64,000 nucleotides of DNA from Actinospica sp035552695 (GCF_035552695.1 NZ_DASZKT010000032.1:1-64000); one strand, 5' to 3'; positions 41,664 through 50,377 are shown, counted from the first letter of the stretch. Translations and numbers: made by a program. Notes: a model not told the origin generated them from the sequence alone.

Positions 41664-43424
41664 ATGACCGTGCAGAACCCCGCCGTAGCGAACGCCGGCC
41701 AGTACGACGTGGTCGCCGCACAGCGGCCGAGTTCGATGCCGATCCACAAGTACACCGCTTTCACGCCGATCGACCTGCCGGACCGCGGCTGGCCGAGCCG
41801 GGTCATCGACCGCGCGCCGCGCTGGTGCGCGGTGGACCTGCGCGACGGCAACCAGGCGCTGATCGACCCGATGAGCCCGGCCCGCAAGCTGAAGATGTTC
41901 GAGCTGCTGGTGGCCATGGGCTACAAGGAGATCGAGGTCGGCTTCCCGTCCGCCTCGCAGACCGACTTCGACTTCGTCCGGCAGATCATCGAGGAGAACC
42001 GGATCCCGGACGGCGTCGTCATCCAGGTGCTGACACAGGCCCGCGAGCACCTGATCGAGCGCACCTTCGAGGCGGTCGCCGGGGCGAAGCAGGCGATCGT
42101 ACACCTGTACAACTCGACCTCCGCGCTGCAGCGCCGGGTCGTGTTCGAGCAGGACCGGGCCGGGATCAAGCAGATCGCGGTGAACGGTGCGCAGCTGTGC
42201 CGGAAGTTCGCCGATCAGTACCCGGAGACCGAGATCTACTTCGAGTACTCCCCCGAGTCGTACACCGGCACCGAGCTGGAGTTCGCCGTCGAGGTCTGCG
42301 ACGCGGTCAACGACGTGTGGCGGCCGACCCCCGAACGCAAGGTGATCATCAACCTGCCGGCGACGGTCGAGATGGCCACCCCGAACGTGTACGCCGACTC
42401 GATCGAGTGGATGAGCCGGAACCTGAAGTACCGCGAGGGCATCGTGCTCTCGCTGCACCCGCACAACGACCGCGGCACCGCCGTGGCCGCCGCCGAGCTG
42501 GGCTACCTGGCGGGCGCGGACCGGATCGAGGGCTGCCTGTTCGGCAACGGCGAGCGCACCGGCAACGTCTGCCTGGTCACGCTGGGCCTGAACCTGTTCT
42601 CCCAGGGCATCGACCCGCGGATCGACTTCTCCGACATCGACGAGGTCCGGCGCACCGTCGAGTACTGCAACCAGCTGCCGGTGCACCCGCGCCACCCGTA
42701 CGGCGGCGACCTGGTGTACACCGCGTTCTCCGGCTCGCACCAGGACGCGATCAAGAAGGGCTTCGAGCACCTGGAGAAGGACGCCGCCGCGGCGGGCGCG
42801 ACGGTGGACGAGATCCCGTGGGCGGTGCCGTACCTGCCGATCGACCCGAAGGACGTCGGCCGCACCTACGAGGCGGTCATCCGGGTCAACTCGCAGTCCG
42901 GCAAGGGCGGCGTGGCCTACGTGCTCAAGCACGACCACCAGCTGGAGCTGCCGCGCCGGCTGCAGATCGAGTTCTCCGGGATCATCCAGGCGAAGACGGA
43001 CGCCGAGGGCGGCGAGGTCTCGCCGGAGCAGATCTGGTCGGCGTTCGCCAACGAGTACCTGCCGACGCCGGACGAGCCCTGGGGCCGCTTCCAGCTCGCC
43101 GGATACCGCTCGGACTCGACGCTGGACGGCAAGGACGCACTCAGCGTGGACGTCGTCATCGACGGCACCCCGACGACCGTGGTCTCCGCGGGCAACGGAC
43201 CGATCGACGCGTTCGTCAACGCCCTGACGCAGCAGCTCGAGGTGGACCTGCGCTTCCTGGACTACGCCGAGCACGCGCTCGCCGCGGGCGGGGACGCGAG
43301 TGCCGCGGCCTACGTCGAGTGCGCGGTGAACGGCACCGTCCTGTGGGGCGTGGGCGTCGACGCGAACATCGTCACCGCCTCGCTCAAGGCCGTCGTCTCG
43401 GCGGTGAACCGCGCGCTGCGCTGA
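41664..43424 (+). CDS. leuA: 2-isopropylmalate synthase
   Basis: First committed enzyme of leucine synthesis: joins acetyl-CoA to 2-oxoisovalerate. The chain is 586 residues. The catalytic TIM barrel carries DLRDGNQALIDPM, the metal-binding SLHPHNDRGTAVAAAELGYL and GCLFGNGERTGN. A C-terminal regulatory (LeuA dimer) domain has YRSDSTLDGKDALSVDVVID; it confers leucine feedback inhibition in the family. The ATG at 41664 is preceded by a leucine leader peptide and attenuator, so expression is probably controlled by leucine supply. Confidence 0.98.
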   Translation: MTVQNPAVANAGQYDVVAAQRPSSMPIHKYTAFTPIDLPDRGWPSRVIDRAPRWCAVDLRDGNQALIDPMSPARKLKMFELLVAMGYKEIEVGFPSASQTDFDFVRQIIEENRIPDGVVIQVLTQAREHLIERTFEAVAGAKQAIVHLYNSTSALQRRVVFEQDRAGIKQIAVNGAQLCRKFADQYPETEIYFEYSPESYTGTELEFAVEVCDAVNDVWRPTPERKVIINLPATVEMATPNVYADSIEWMSRNLKYREGIVLSLHPHNDRGTAVAAAELGYLAGADRIEGCLFGNGERTGNVCLVTLGLNLFSQGIDPRIDFSDIDEVRRTVEYCNQLPVHPRHPYGGDLVYTAFSGSHQDAIKKGFEHLEKDAAAAGATVDEIPWAVPYLPIDPKDVGRTYEAVIRVNSQSGKGGVAYVLKHDHQLELPRRLQIEFSGIIQAKTDAEGGEVSPEQIWSAFANEYLPTPDEPWGRFQLAGYRSDSTLDGKDALSVDVVIDGTPTTVVSAGNGPIDAFVNALTQQLEVDLRFLDYAEHALAAGGDASAAAYVECAVNGTVLWGVGVDANIVTASLKAVVSAVNRALR

Positions 43425-43506
43425 TTCAGGCGTGAAGCCAAGAACACGAACGGCCCCTTTGTACTACCATTCGACGGCCGCATCGCCGCGACCGGAGGGG
43501 TCGTTC

Positions 43507-44130
43507 GTGTTCTTCTTGTTCTGGCAGATCAAAGTTCTGTACCGCGTGCTCGACAGCGGCACGTTCCTGTGCCCGCAGTGCGGCGCGGACCGCGCCTACA
43601 AGCACCGGGTGGGCCGCAGGTGGTTCACGCTCTACTTCATTCCGCTGTTCCCGGTCAGCGGCAGGGTCAACGAGCACGTGCGCTGCGACACGTGTCAGGG
43701 AATGTTCACGATGGGGGTGCTGGCCCGGCCGACCAGCGCGCAGCTGTCCGGCCAGTTGCTCGACGGCGTGCGCGGGCTGATCGTGCACGTGCTGCGGGCC
43801 GGCTCGATGCTGGTGCCGGAGGCCCGGGCGACCGCCGTGCACGAGGTGCGGGGCGCCGGCCTGCCCGGCTTCACGGACCAATCCCTCGCCGCGGACCTCG
43901 ACGTGGTGCCCGGCGACCTCAGTGGCCTGATGGGGGCGCTCGGCGGCCAGCTGGCCGACCAGGGCAAGGAGAACCTGCTGCGGGCGGGCGCGCGCACGGC
44001 GCTGGCCGACGGTCCGCTGACCGACCTGGAGCGCCGCGTGCTCACCAGCACCGCCGCCGAGCTCGGCATGACCCCGGCGCACGCCCAGGGTCTGATCGCG
44101 ATGGTCGAGCAGTCAGCGCCGCGGCGCTGA
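43507..44130 (+). CDS. zinc-ribbon and TerB-like protein
   Basis: 207 residues. The N-terminal segment begins with a hydrophobic run (FFLFWQIKVLYRVLD), then a zinc ribbon with CPQC and CDTC pairs bracketing WFTLYFIPLFPVSG. The second half is a TerB-like all-helical domain (ARTALADGPLTDLERRVLTS and AELGMTPAHAQGLIAMVEQ). TerB domains occur in metal and tellurite responses and also in broader stress and envelope systems. The GTG at 43507 is used because GGAGGGG lies 6 nt upstream. It follows leuA by about 80 bp. Role unknown. Confidence 0.85.
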   Translation: MFFLFWQIKVLYRVLDSGTFLCPQCGADRAYKHRVGRRWFTLYFIPLFPVSGRVNEHVRCDTCQGMFTMGVLARPTSAQLSGQLLDGVRGLIVHVLRAGSMLVPEARATAVHEVRGAGLPGFTDQSLAADLDVVPGDLSGLMGALGGQLADQGKENLLRAGARTALADGPLTDLERRVLTSTAAELGMTPAHAQGLIAMVEQSAPRR

Positions 44131-44249
44131 CCTGCTGACTACCGATGACCGCCGATGACCGCCGCCGACCGAGACGAGGGTCGTGAAGGTGCTGTGCAGG
44201 TGCGGCCGCACGACTCCGCGCACGGTCGCGCGTCTGCGAGAATGAGCAG

Positions 44250-44993
44250 GTGAGCCTCCAACGTGACGACGGGATCGTGCTGCGCGCCCAGAAGCTGGGC
44301 GAGGCGGATCGCATCATCACGATGCTCACCCGGGACCGCGGCAGGCTGCGGCTGGTCGCCAAGGGCGTGCGCCGGACGACCTCGAAGTTCGGCGCGCGGC
44401 TCGAGCCGTTCGCGCACGTGGACTTCCAGACCTTCGAGAGGGAGAATCGCGCGCTCGGCATGATCACCCAGGCCGAGACGATCGTGCCGTACGGCGGGAC
44501 GATCGTCGCGGACTACGCGCGGTACACGGCCGGGACCGCGATGCTGGAGACGGCGGAGCGGCTGACCGAGGAGGGCGAGCCCGCGCTGCAGCAGTACCTG
44601 CTGCTGCTCGGCGCGCTGCGCGCGCTCATCGGCGGGGAGCACGCGCCGGGCCTGGTGCTCGACGCGTTCATACTGCGCTCGCTGGCGATCGCCGGGTACG
44701 CCCCGTCCTTCCGCGACTGCGCGGGCTGCGGGAACGAGCCGGCGGCGGGGGTGCCGTGGCGCTTCTTCTCGCTGCCGGCGGGCGGCGTGGTGTGCCCGAC
44801 CTGCAAGCCGGGCGGCGCCGCGGTGCCGCAGCAGGCGACCGTGGACCTGCTCGGCGCGCTGCTGGCCGGGGAGTGGGCGATCGCCGACGCGAGCGAGCCG
44901 CGGCACCGGCGCGAGGCCAGCGGACTGGTCGCCGCATACCTGCAGTGGCACCTGGAGCGCGGCCTGCGCTCACTGCGGCTGGTCGAACGGTGA
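44250..44993 (+). CDS. recO: DNA repair protein RecO
   Basis: Recombination mediator that loads RecA with RecR, 247 residues. The N-terminal OB fold begins QRDDGIVLRAQKLGEADRII. The middle is helical (VLDAFILRSLAIAGYAPSFR), and a zinc finger of the C-x2-C type (CAGC and CPTC) lies in the C-terminal third. GTG 44250 gives the family N-terminus. The preceding gap holds two near-identical decamers (CCGATGACCG) of no clear meaning. It is 42 bp ahead of uppS, an order conserved in other actinomycetes. Confidence 0.96.
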   Translation: MSLQRDDGIVLRAQKLGEADRIITMLTRDRGRLRLVAKGVRRTTSKFGARLEPFAHVDFQTFERENRALGMITQAETIVPYGGTIVADYARYTAGTAMLETAERLTEEGEPALQQYLLLLGALRALIGGEHAPGLVLDAFILRSLAIAGYAPSFRDCAGCGNEPAAGVPWRFFSLPAGGVVCPTCKPGGAAVPQQATVDLLGALLAGEWAIADASEPRHRREASGLVAAYLQWHLERGLRSLRLVER

Positions 44994-45035
44994 CCGGCGG
45001 CCTGGTACTAGGGATCTGAGAACGGAAGACGACGG

Positions 45036-45899
45036 ATGGCACTGCTCAGGAAGTCGAGCCCGGTCGAGACGACGGCCCGGCCGACCGGCCCGCGGACGTA
45101 CCGGGACCCGAAGCCGCACAAGGACGGCGCGCTGCCGCCGAAGATCCCGGCCGAGCTCGTGCCCAGGCACGTGGCGATCGTGATGGACGGCAACGGCCGC
45201 TGGGCCAAGGAGCGCGGCCTGTCCCGCACCGAGGGCCACGAGGTCGGCGAGAAGTCGCTGTTCGACGTGGTCGAGGGCGCGGTGCAGATCGGCGTCACGC
45301 ACATCTCCGCGTACGCCTTCTCCACCGAGAACTGGCGCCGCTCGCCGGACGAGGTGCGCTGGCTGATGGGCTTCAACCGGCTCACGATCCGCCGCCGTAT
45401 CGACGAGATGGACGACCTCGGCGTCCGGATCCGCTGGTCCGGCCGTCGCCCGCGGCTGTGGAAGTCGGTCATCGACGAGCTCGAGATGGCCGAGGAGCGG
45501 ACGAAGTACAACGATCGCTTCACGCTGAACATGTGCGTGAACTACGGCGGCCGCGCCGAGATCGCCGACGCCGCCGCCGCCCTGTCCAGGGATGTCGCGG
45601 CCGGCAAGGTGAACCCGAACCGCATCGACGAGAAGCTGTTCGCCAAGTATCTCGACGAGCCCGACATGCCCGACGTGGACCTGTTCCTCCGGTCCTCGGG
45701 CGAGCAGCGCACGTCCAACTTCATGCTGTGGCGCTCCGCCTACGCCGAGATGGTCTTCCTCGACACCCTCTGGCCCGACTTCGACCGCACCGAACTGTGG
45801 CGCGCCATCCAGATCTACGCCGAGCGCGACCGCCGCTTCGGCGGCGCCAGGCCGAACCCCACCGCCGACGACGCCTCGAGGAACCCGGCGCCGCTGTAG
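45036..45899 (+). CDS. uppS: isoprenyl transferase (undecaprenyl diphosphate synthase family)
   Basis: cis-Prenyltransferase that extends polyprenyl diphosphates for cell-wall lipid carriers. The chain is 287 residues with the catalytic Asp in HVAIVMDGNGRWAKERGL, the AFSTENWRRS motif, and MCVNYGGRAEI. The C-terminal DLFLRSSGEQRTSNFMLW is the second signature. The first ~40 residues are a charged extension that is common in actinobacterial members. Chain length of the product (C50 or C55) cannot be read from the sequence. Confidence 0.96.
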   Translation: MALLRKSSPVETTARPTGPRTYRDPKPHKDGALPPKIPAELVPRHVAIVMDGNGRWAKERGLSRTEGHEVGEKSLFDVVEGAVQIGVTHISAYAFSTENWRRSPDEVRWLMGFNRLTIRRRIDEMDDLGVRIRWSGRRPRLWKSVIDELEMAEERTKYNDRFTLNMCVNYGGRAEIADAAAALSRDVAAGKVNPNRIDEKLFAKYLDEPDMPDVDLFLRSSGEQRTSNFMLWRSAYAEMVFLDTLWPDFDRTELWRAIQIYAERDRRFGGARPNPTADDASRNPAPL

Positions 45900-45941
45900 G
45901 GGCAACGGCCGTCGACCGCGCCGTCAACCGCAAGGTGCGGA

Positions 45942-46415
45942 CTACCGCGCTCCGAGCACCATCCAGGACTCGGGCTTGGCGAGTGGCTCGAAGCCGACCT
46001 TCGCGTAGACGTCGTGCGCGTCGGCGGTCGCGAGGATGATGCGGCGGAGGCGGTAGGGGGCGAGGTGGTCGCGGACGGCTGCGACCAGCGCGGTCCCGAG
46101 GCCCTTGCCGCGGGCGCCGGGGACGATGTAGACGTCGCAGAGCCATGCGAAGTCGGCCTTGTCCGTCACCACGCGGGCGTAGCCGACCTGGGCGGCGCCG
46201 GGCACTTCGTACACGCCGAAGTTGAGTGAGCCGGCGATCGCGCGGTCCTGCTTCGCGCGGGAGCGGCCGATGGCCCAGTACGCGTCGGTGGACAACCAGG
46301 CGTGCACAAGCGCGGAATCCAGCCGGGCGGGATCGATGGAGATCTCGTAGCCGGCGGGCACGGGCACCGGTACGGATACATCGTCGGGCACTGCATCGGG
46401 CATCGCATCAGCCAT
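45942..46415 (-). CDS. GNAT family N-acetyltransferase
   Basis: Single GNAT domain of 157 residues. It starts MADAMPD, followed by a Val/Pro linker and the fold (YEISIDPARLDSALVHAWL). The CoA loop is YIVPGARGKGLGTALVAAV and the end is HDVYAKVGFEPLAKPESWMV. The ATG at 46413-46415 has no strong Shine-Dalgarno sequence, and an ATG 12 codons upstream (46449-46451) is an alternative. It is convergent with uppS. Acceptor unknown; ribosomal-protein or toxin-like roles are both possible. Confidence 0.88.
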   Translation of the reverse strand: MADAMPDAVPDDVSVPVPVPAGYEISIDPARLDSALVHAWLSTDAYWAIGRSRAKQDRAIAGSLNFGVYEVPGAAQVGYARVVTDKADFAWLCDVYIVPGARGKGLGTALVAAVRDHLAPYRLRRIILATADAHDVYAKVGFEPLAKPESWMVLGAR

Positions 46416-46470
46416 GATCCGAGCAAAGCATCGCGGTCCGGCGCCGACCAATAGCCAGTTCCGACCGGCT

Positions 46471-46515
46471 GGCCTTCGGCTTCGGGCTTCGACTTCGGCC
46501 TTCGACTTCGGCCTT
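46471..46515. repeat. 13-bp tandem repeat after glycerate kinase
   Basis: Three full units and a partial, consensus GGCCTTCGACTTC, at 46471, 46484, 46497 and 46510, directly after the glycerate kinase stop. It is a minisatellite-like run; the units are imperfectly self-complementary (GGCC/CTTCG) and may act at the RNA level. Confidence 0.7.
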
Positions 46516-47654
46516 CAGCTCAGGCCGAGGGCGCCGATCAGCCTCGGCGCGATTTCCCTCAGCAGCCTGCCCGCTTCGGCCATGCAGCGCGCCGGATCCG
46601 GCTCGAGGTCGGCGAGGGCGAAGGCCTGCTGGATGCCGGCCTGGTGGAGCTGATCCTCGGTCAGGCGGAGTTGGCCGCAGACCGCGACCACCGGGACGCC
46701 GTGCAGGGCGGCGAGGCGGGCGATGCCGACGGGGGCCTTTCCACGCAGGCTCTGCTCGTCGAGGGAGCCCTCGCCGGTGATGACGAGCCTGGCGCCGCGC
46801 ACCGCCTGCTCGACTCCCAGCAGCTCCAGCATCAGCTCGATGCCCGGGCGCACGGTCGCGCCGAGACCGACGATCGCGCCGTAGCCGACGCCTCCGGCCG
46901 CACCGGCTCCGGGCTGGGCGGCCGCGGCGACGGCGTGCTCGCCCAACTGCTTCGTCAGCACGTCGACGAGGCGGCCGAGACCGGTCTCGAGAGCGAGGAC
47001 GTCGTCCGGGGCGGCGCCTTTCTGCGGGCCGTAGACCGCGGCGGCGCCGAACGTGCCGAGCAGCGGGTTGTCCACGTCGGTCGCCAGGATGACCTCGGTC
47101 TGCGCGATCCGCTCGTCGAGCCCCGACAGGTCCACGCTCGCCAGCTCGGTCAGCGCGGCGCCGCAGCCTTCGAGCTCGTGGCCCGCCGCGTCGAGGAACC
47201 GGGCGCCGAGCGCGGCGAGCATTCCGGCGCCGCCGTCGGTGCTGGCGCTGCCGCCCACGCCGAGGACGAGGGTGCGCGCTCCGGCATCGAGGGCCGCGCG
47301 GACGACTTCGCCGGTGCCGTACGTCGAGGAGTGCAGCGAGTCGAACACGCCGGGCGGCAGCCTGCGCAGGCCGCTGGCCTCGGATAATTCGACGACGGCG
47401 GTGTGGTTGGACACGCCGAAGGCGGCCTCGACCGGCGCGCCGAGCGGCCCGCGCACGGTGACGGTGCGCCGCTCGAACCCGGCCGACACCGCCGCGTCCA
47501 CCGTGCCGTCCCCGCCGTCGGCGATCGGGATCGTGCGCACCTCGACCGACGCGTCGGCCCTCGCCAGTCCCTCGGCCACGGCGTCGGCCACCTCGGCGGC
47601 ACTCAGCGAGCCCTTGAACTTGTCCGGTGCGATCACTATCCAGCCCTCAGTCAC
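46515..47654 (-). CDS. glycerate kinase
   Basis: Glycerate 2-kinase of the GarK/GlxK family, 379 residues. It begins IVIAPDKFKGSLSAAEVADA with the usual nucleotide-binding residues, then IADGGDGTVDA, GVGGSASTDGGAGMLAALGA and TGEGSLDEQSLRGKAP in the expected order. It feeds glycerate into the 2-phosphoglycerate pool, linking glyoxylate or sugar-acid breakdown to glycolysis. The GTG at 47652-47654 gives the family start. A tandem repeat follows the stop. No other glyoxylate genes are nearby. Confidence 0.96.
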   Translation of the reverse strand: MTEGWIVIAPDKFKGSLSAAEVADAVAEGLARADASVEVRTIPIADGGDGTVDAAVSAGFERRTVTVRGPLGAPVEAAFGVSNHTAVVELSEASGLRRLPPGVFDSLHSSTYGTGEVVRAALDAGARTLVLGVGGSASTDGGAGMLAALGARFLDAAGHELEGCGAALTELASVDLSGLDERIAQTEVILATDVDNPLLGTFGAAAVYGPQKGAAPDDVLALETGLGRLVDVLTKQLGEHAVAAAAQPGAGAAGGVGYGAIVGLGATVRPGIELMLELLGVEQAVRGARLVITGEGSLDEQSLRGKAPVGIARLAALHGVPVVAVCGQLRLTEDQLHQAGIQQAFALADLEPDPARCMAEAGRLLREIAPRLIGALGLS

Positions 47655-47813
47655 ACCGGGAGTCTAGGGGGCGCGCGCCCGGCGCGTGTCCGGCATCCGC
47701 CACGGTATGTTCAGCGCCCCGTCAAGACCATGGTCGAAGCGGAAGCGGCCGGGTACCGACCGGACGGCGGTCATTCCCCCGGATAGGGGACGCAACACCC
47801 GAAACGGCTCAGC

Positions 47814-47864
47814 GGAGCGCCGTGGAGCGCCGGACCCTGACCGTCCGGCGCCCCACGGCGCTCC
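47814..47864 (-). terminator. long hairpin downstream of padR
   Basis: A nearly perfect 22-bp stem: GGAGCGCCGTGG / CCACGGCGCTCC outside and GCGCCGGAC / GTCCGGCGC inside, with one A-C mismatch and a CCTGACC loop. No T-run follows. It lies 99 bp past the padR stop (47963) and probably ends the minus-strand operon. The rest of 47655-47962 shows no gene. Confidence 0.6.
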
Positions 47865-47962
47865 CCTCCTCCCGTCCCCCGACCCCGTTTCCCCCGACCC
47901 CGTTTCCCCGAGGCCTCCCCCGCTGCCTGGCTCCCGGCTCGCGCCCCCCGCCACGCGTCCGG

Positions 47963-49036
47963 CTACTCGCCCCGCTCCTCGCCCGGGGACTCGACCGGCG
48001 GCGCGTCCCGCGGGCCGTCGAGCAGGTCCTTGAGCTGCTGCAGCGTCCGGTCCAGGATCTCCTTGACCTCGGCCTGCTCCTGCTCGGTGAGCGTCCCGTG
48101 CCGACGGAACGCGTCCGCCACCGGGCCGCCCTCCCGCCGCAGGTAGCTCAGCATCTCGCCGAGCTGGCTGAAGTCGGTCTCCCCCGCCAGACCGCCGAAC
48201 CACGCGCGCCAGTTCTGCATGCCGCCCTCCCAGTCATCACCCTGCTGCTGCCACTGCTCCTTCCACTGGCGCGCCCACTGCTCCTTCCAGTCGCGCTGCC
48301 AGTCACGCTGCTGCTGACGCCATTCGCGCCGGTGGTCCTTCTGCTGCTCACGCCAGTCCTTGTGCTGCTGCTTCCACTCGTCCTGGTGCTGCTTCCACTC
48401 CTGGGCCTGCTCCTTCATCTGCTGCTTCCACTCCCGCCACTGCTCACGACTCCAGTTAGCGGATCCCGGCGGCTGCACGAAGGGGAACCCAGGAGGGAAA
48501 CCGGGGAAACCGGCACCACCTCCCGGCGGCGTCGGGGGCATCGGCGGCACGGCGTCCTCGAACTCGGGCGGGGTCGGCGGCTGCGGGGCCCACGGCGGGA
48601 TCCCGGCCCAGCCGCCGGTCGGGCCCCTGCGGCCGGCCGACTCCTCCTGCTGGGCGAGGCGGGCCTGTTCGGCGAGCTCCTGCTGCACCGCCTTGGCCGA
48701 CTCGCGCACCTCCTGCCGGATGCCCTCGGCCAGGTCGCGGGCCGAGGCACGGATCTCGGTCTCCAGTTCCTCGAGCTCGCCCGCGCGAGCGGCGAGCTCA
48801 GCCCGGCCTGCGTCGGTGATCTGGTAGACCTTGCGGCCGCCGTCGGTCTCGTGCCTGATCAGGCCCTCGGTCTCGAGGCGGGCGAGACGCGGGTAGACGG
48901 TGCCCGCGCTCGGCGAGTAGAGGCCGGCGAAGCGCTCGCGCAGCTGCTGGATGATCTCGTAGCCGTGCCTGGGGCTCTCGTCGAGCAGCTTGAGCAGGTA
49001 CAGCCGGAGCCGGCCGTGTCCGAAGACCGGAGTCAT
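47963..49036 (-). CDS. PadR regulator with Trp-rich repeat tail
   Basis: 357 residues, about twice a normal PadR. The N-terminal PadR domain is clear (LRLYLLKLLDESPRHGYEII, VYPRLARLETEGLIRHE). A coiled coil around 85-130, a Pro-rich linker and then a strongly repetitive segment follow (SREQWREWKQQMKEQAQEWK region, ending near WKEQWQQQGDD). In it, Trp recurs about every 7-11 residues among Lys/Arg/Gln. The C-terminus (DAFRRHGTLTEQEQAEVKEI) looks like a helical domain. The start overlaps the DUF4097 stop by 4 bp. The repeat may be a long amphipathic coiled coil or a Trp-based interaction surface; function is unknown. Confidence 0.9.
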   Translation of the reverse strand: MTPVFGHGRLRLYLLKLLDESPRHGYEIIQQLRERFAGLYSPSAGTVYPRLARLETEGLIRHETDGGRKVYQITDAGRAELAARAGELEELETEIRASARDLAEGIRQEVRESAKAVQQELAEQARLAQQEESAGRRGPTGGWAGIPPWAPQPPTPPEFEDAVPPMPPTPPGGGAGFPGFPPGFPFVQPPGSANWSREQWREWKQQMKEQAQEWKQHQDEWKQQHKDWREQQKDHRREWRQQQRDWQRDWKEQWARQWKEQWQQQGDDWEGGMQNWRAWFGGLAGETDFSQLGEMLSYLRREGGPVADAFRRHGTLTEQEQAEVKEILDRTLQQLKDLLDGPRDAPPVESPGEERGE

Positions 49037-49911
49037 CGTGCGTCCTCGATTCCTTCGTCGCCGGTGCTGTCCGGCTTCGCATCCTGAGTGTCCTGGATGT
49101 CCGCGTCCTCATCCGGATCGCGGCGCAGCAGCGTGATCGATCCCGACACGGTGTGTCCCTTGAGCTGCGCGGCGCCGCTGCCGATCACGCCGCTCAGCCG
49201 CGAGCTGCCCGGCTGCCTGCTGCGGGTGATCTCGGGGAACGCGGTGGTGGCCCGGCCGCTGGTGGAGGTGATGTTCACCTCGACGTCGGGGTCGTGCGGC
49301 AGGCGCACGGTGAGCGCGCCGGATACGCACGTCGCGTGCACCCGGCCGGGCATCGGGTCCTCGAGGTCGACGGTGATCGAGCCGGCCACGGTGTTGAGCT
49401 CGATCTCGCCGCCCGCCCCGGCGAGCACGGTGATCGCGCCGGAGACGGCCCTGACCTTGAGGTCGTCGGTGGCCTGCTCGACCGTCACCGCGCCGGAGAC
49501 GGTGCTCACGCTGGTCGGCCCGTACACGCCGGCCAGGGTGAGCTCCCCGGAGACGCCCTTGACGTTGACGCGCTCGTGGAAGTTGGAGATCACCACCGGT
49601 CCGGAGACGACGGTGATCTCGACCAGCGCGTCCGGCGGCACCGAGAGGGACAGCTCCACCTCCTGCTTGGCGCCGCGGGTCAGCCAGCTCCACAGGCCGG
49701 CCCTGAGGTCCTCGCCGTGCTTGACGGTCAGCTGTCCGTCCTCGAAGTCCACGTTCAGCGGCGGCCCGCTGATCCGGTTGACCTCGAGCGCCGCGGGCCC
49801 GTCCACCCCCAGCACGTTGATGCGCCCGCCGACCGCCGACAGGCGCAGCCGATGCACGCCGTCGCCGATCGCCAACTGCTCGGGCTGCTCGATCTTCCAC
49901 TTCTCGGCCAT
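49033..49911 (-). CDS. DUF4097 beta-strand repeat protein
   Basis: 292 residues built of about ten similar beta-strand repeats, each containing a VSG or GxxxVxTVSGxVTV pattern (NVKGVSGELTLAGVYGPTSV, AVSGAITVLAGAGGEIELNT). This is the DUF4097 adhesin-like right-handed beta-helix family. It has no signal peptide and no membrane helix. It is the first gene of an operon with the PadR regulator, a pairing often found in actinobacteria with DUF1707/LiaF-type envelope-stress genes. The C-terminus is Asp/Glu-rich. A PadR-type operator lies 59 bp upstream of its start. Confidence 0.9.
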   Translation of the reverse strand: MAEKWKIEQPEQLAIGDGVHRLRLSAVGGRINVLGVDGPAALEVNRISGPPLNVDFEDGQLTVKHGEDLRAGLWSWLTRGAKQEVELSLSVPPDALVEITVVSGPVVISNFHERVNVKGVSGELTLAGVYGPTSVSTVSGAVTVEQATDDLKVRAVSGAITVLAGAGGEIELNTVAGSITVDLEDPMPGRVHATCVSGALTVRLPHDPDVEVNITSTSGRATTAFPEITRSRQPGSSRLSGVIGSGAAQLKGHTVSGSITLLRRDPDEDADIQDTQDAKPDSTGDEGIEDAR

Positions 49912-49969
49912 GGCCCTCCCCGATTCCTTCCCTGCGTGGTCCTGTGTCCGTCCGGTACCCTCGACTGGA

Positions 49970-50018
49970 AACGCGATGTATCGCGTTGCCCGAGAACCAC
50001 GATATATCGCGTCTCGGG
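49970..50018 (-). promoter_or_regulatory. complex palindromic operator of the DUF4097-padR operon
   Basis: AACGCGATgtATCGCGTT (49970-49987) is an 18-bp palindrome with 8-bp arms. It is followed by CGATATATCG (50000-50009), itself nested in CCCGAGA/TCTCGGG (49989-49995 / 50012-50018). Both cores share the ATCG-type PadR half-site look, and the region is AT-rich for this genome. Autoregulation by the PadR protein is likely. Confidence 0.62.
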
Positions 50019-50070
50019 ATTGTCAAGCGGGACGGTCCGGCGAGGTTCGAAGACCCTCGCGCGGCTCTCG

Positions 50071-50285
50071 CGCCACCGACGCGCCACGGCCGCGCCTTGA
50101 CACGGCGCAACGTATCGACCGCTTCGCCACCAGCGCGCCACGGCTGCCGGCCGCGGTACAGCACAGCCTGTTGACCTACTTCGCCGCTGGCGCGCCACGG
50201 CCGCGACCTCGGCACGGCGCAGCGTATCGACCCGCTTCGCCACCGGCGCGCCACGGCGCATTCTTGGCAGCCTATTGACCCGCAT
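50071..50285. repeat. four tandem ~56-bp repeats
   Basis: Units start at 50071, 50125, 50182 and 50238 (54, 57, 56 and about 48 bp). Each begins CGCCACC, or a variant, then a GCGCGCCACGG core, and ends with ATCGACC or TTGACC. The units are 60-85% alike by eye, so they are old. No reading frame is supported by a start or codon bias. The array lies in the 466-bp gap between the DUF4097 operon and hoxX. Confidence 0.75.
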
Positions 50286-50377
50286 TTGCTCCGAGCGACC
50301 GGCACCGTGCCCTAGTCTGCGCGGAACGCCCGTTCGTACCGTGCTCATTGTCGTCGTCCCCGAGGAGAGGACCCTTC

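Noticed and set aside
50071..50285. CRISPR array
   Set aside because: Units are contiguous and diverged, with no unique spacers, and no cas genes are nearby.
49755..50348. Minus-strand frame that translates the ~56-bp repeats into a protein
   Set aside because: Repeat lengths (54, 57, 56, 48) are not all compatible with a conserved protein period, no start has a Shine-Dalgarno sequence, and it overlaps the DUF4097 gene.
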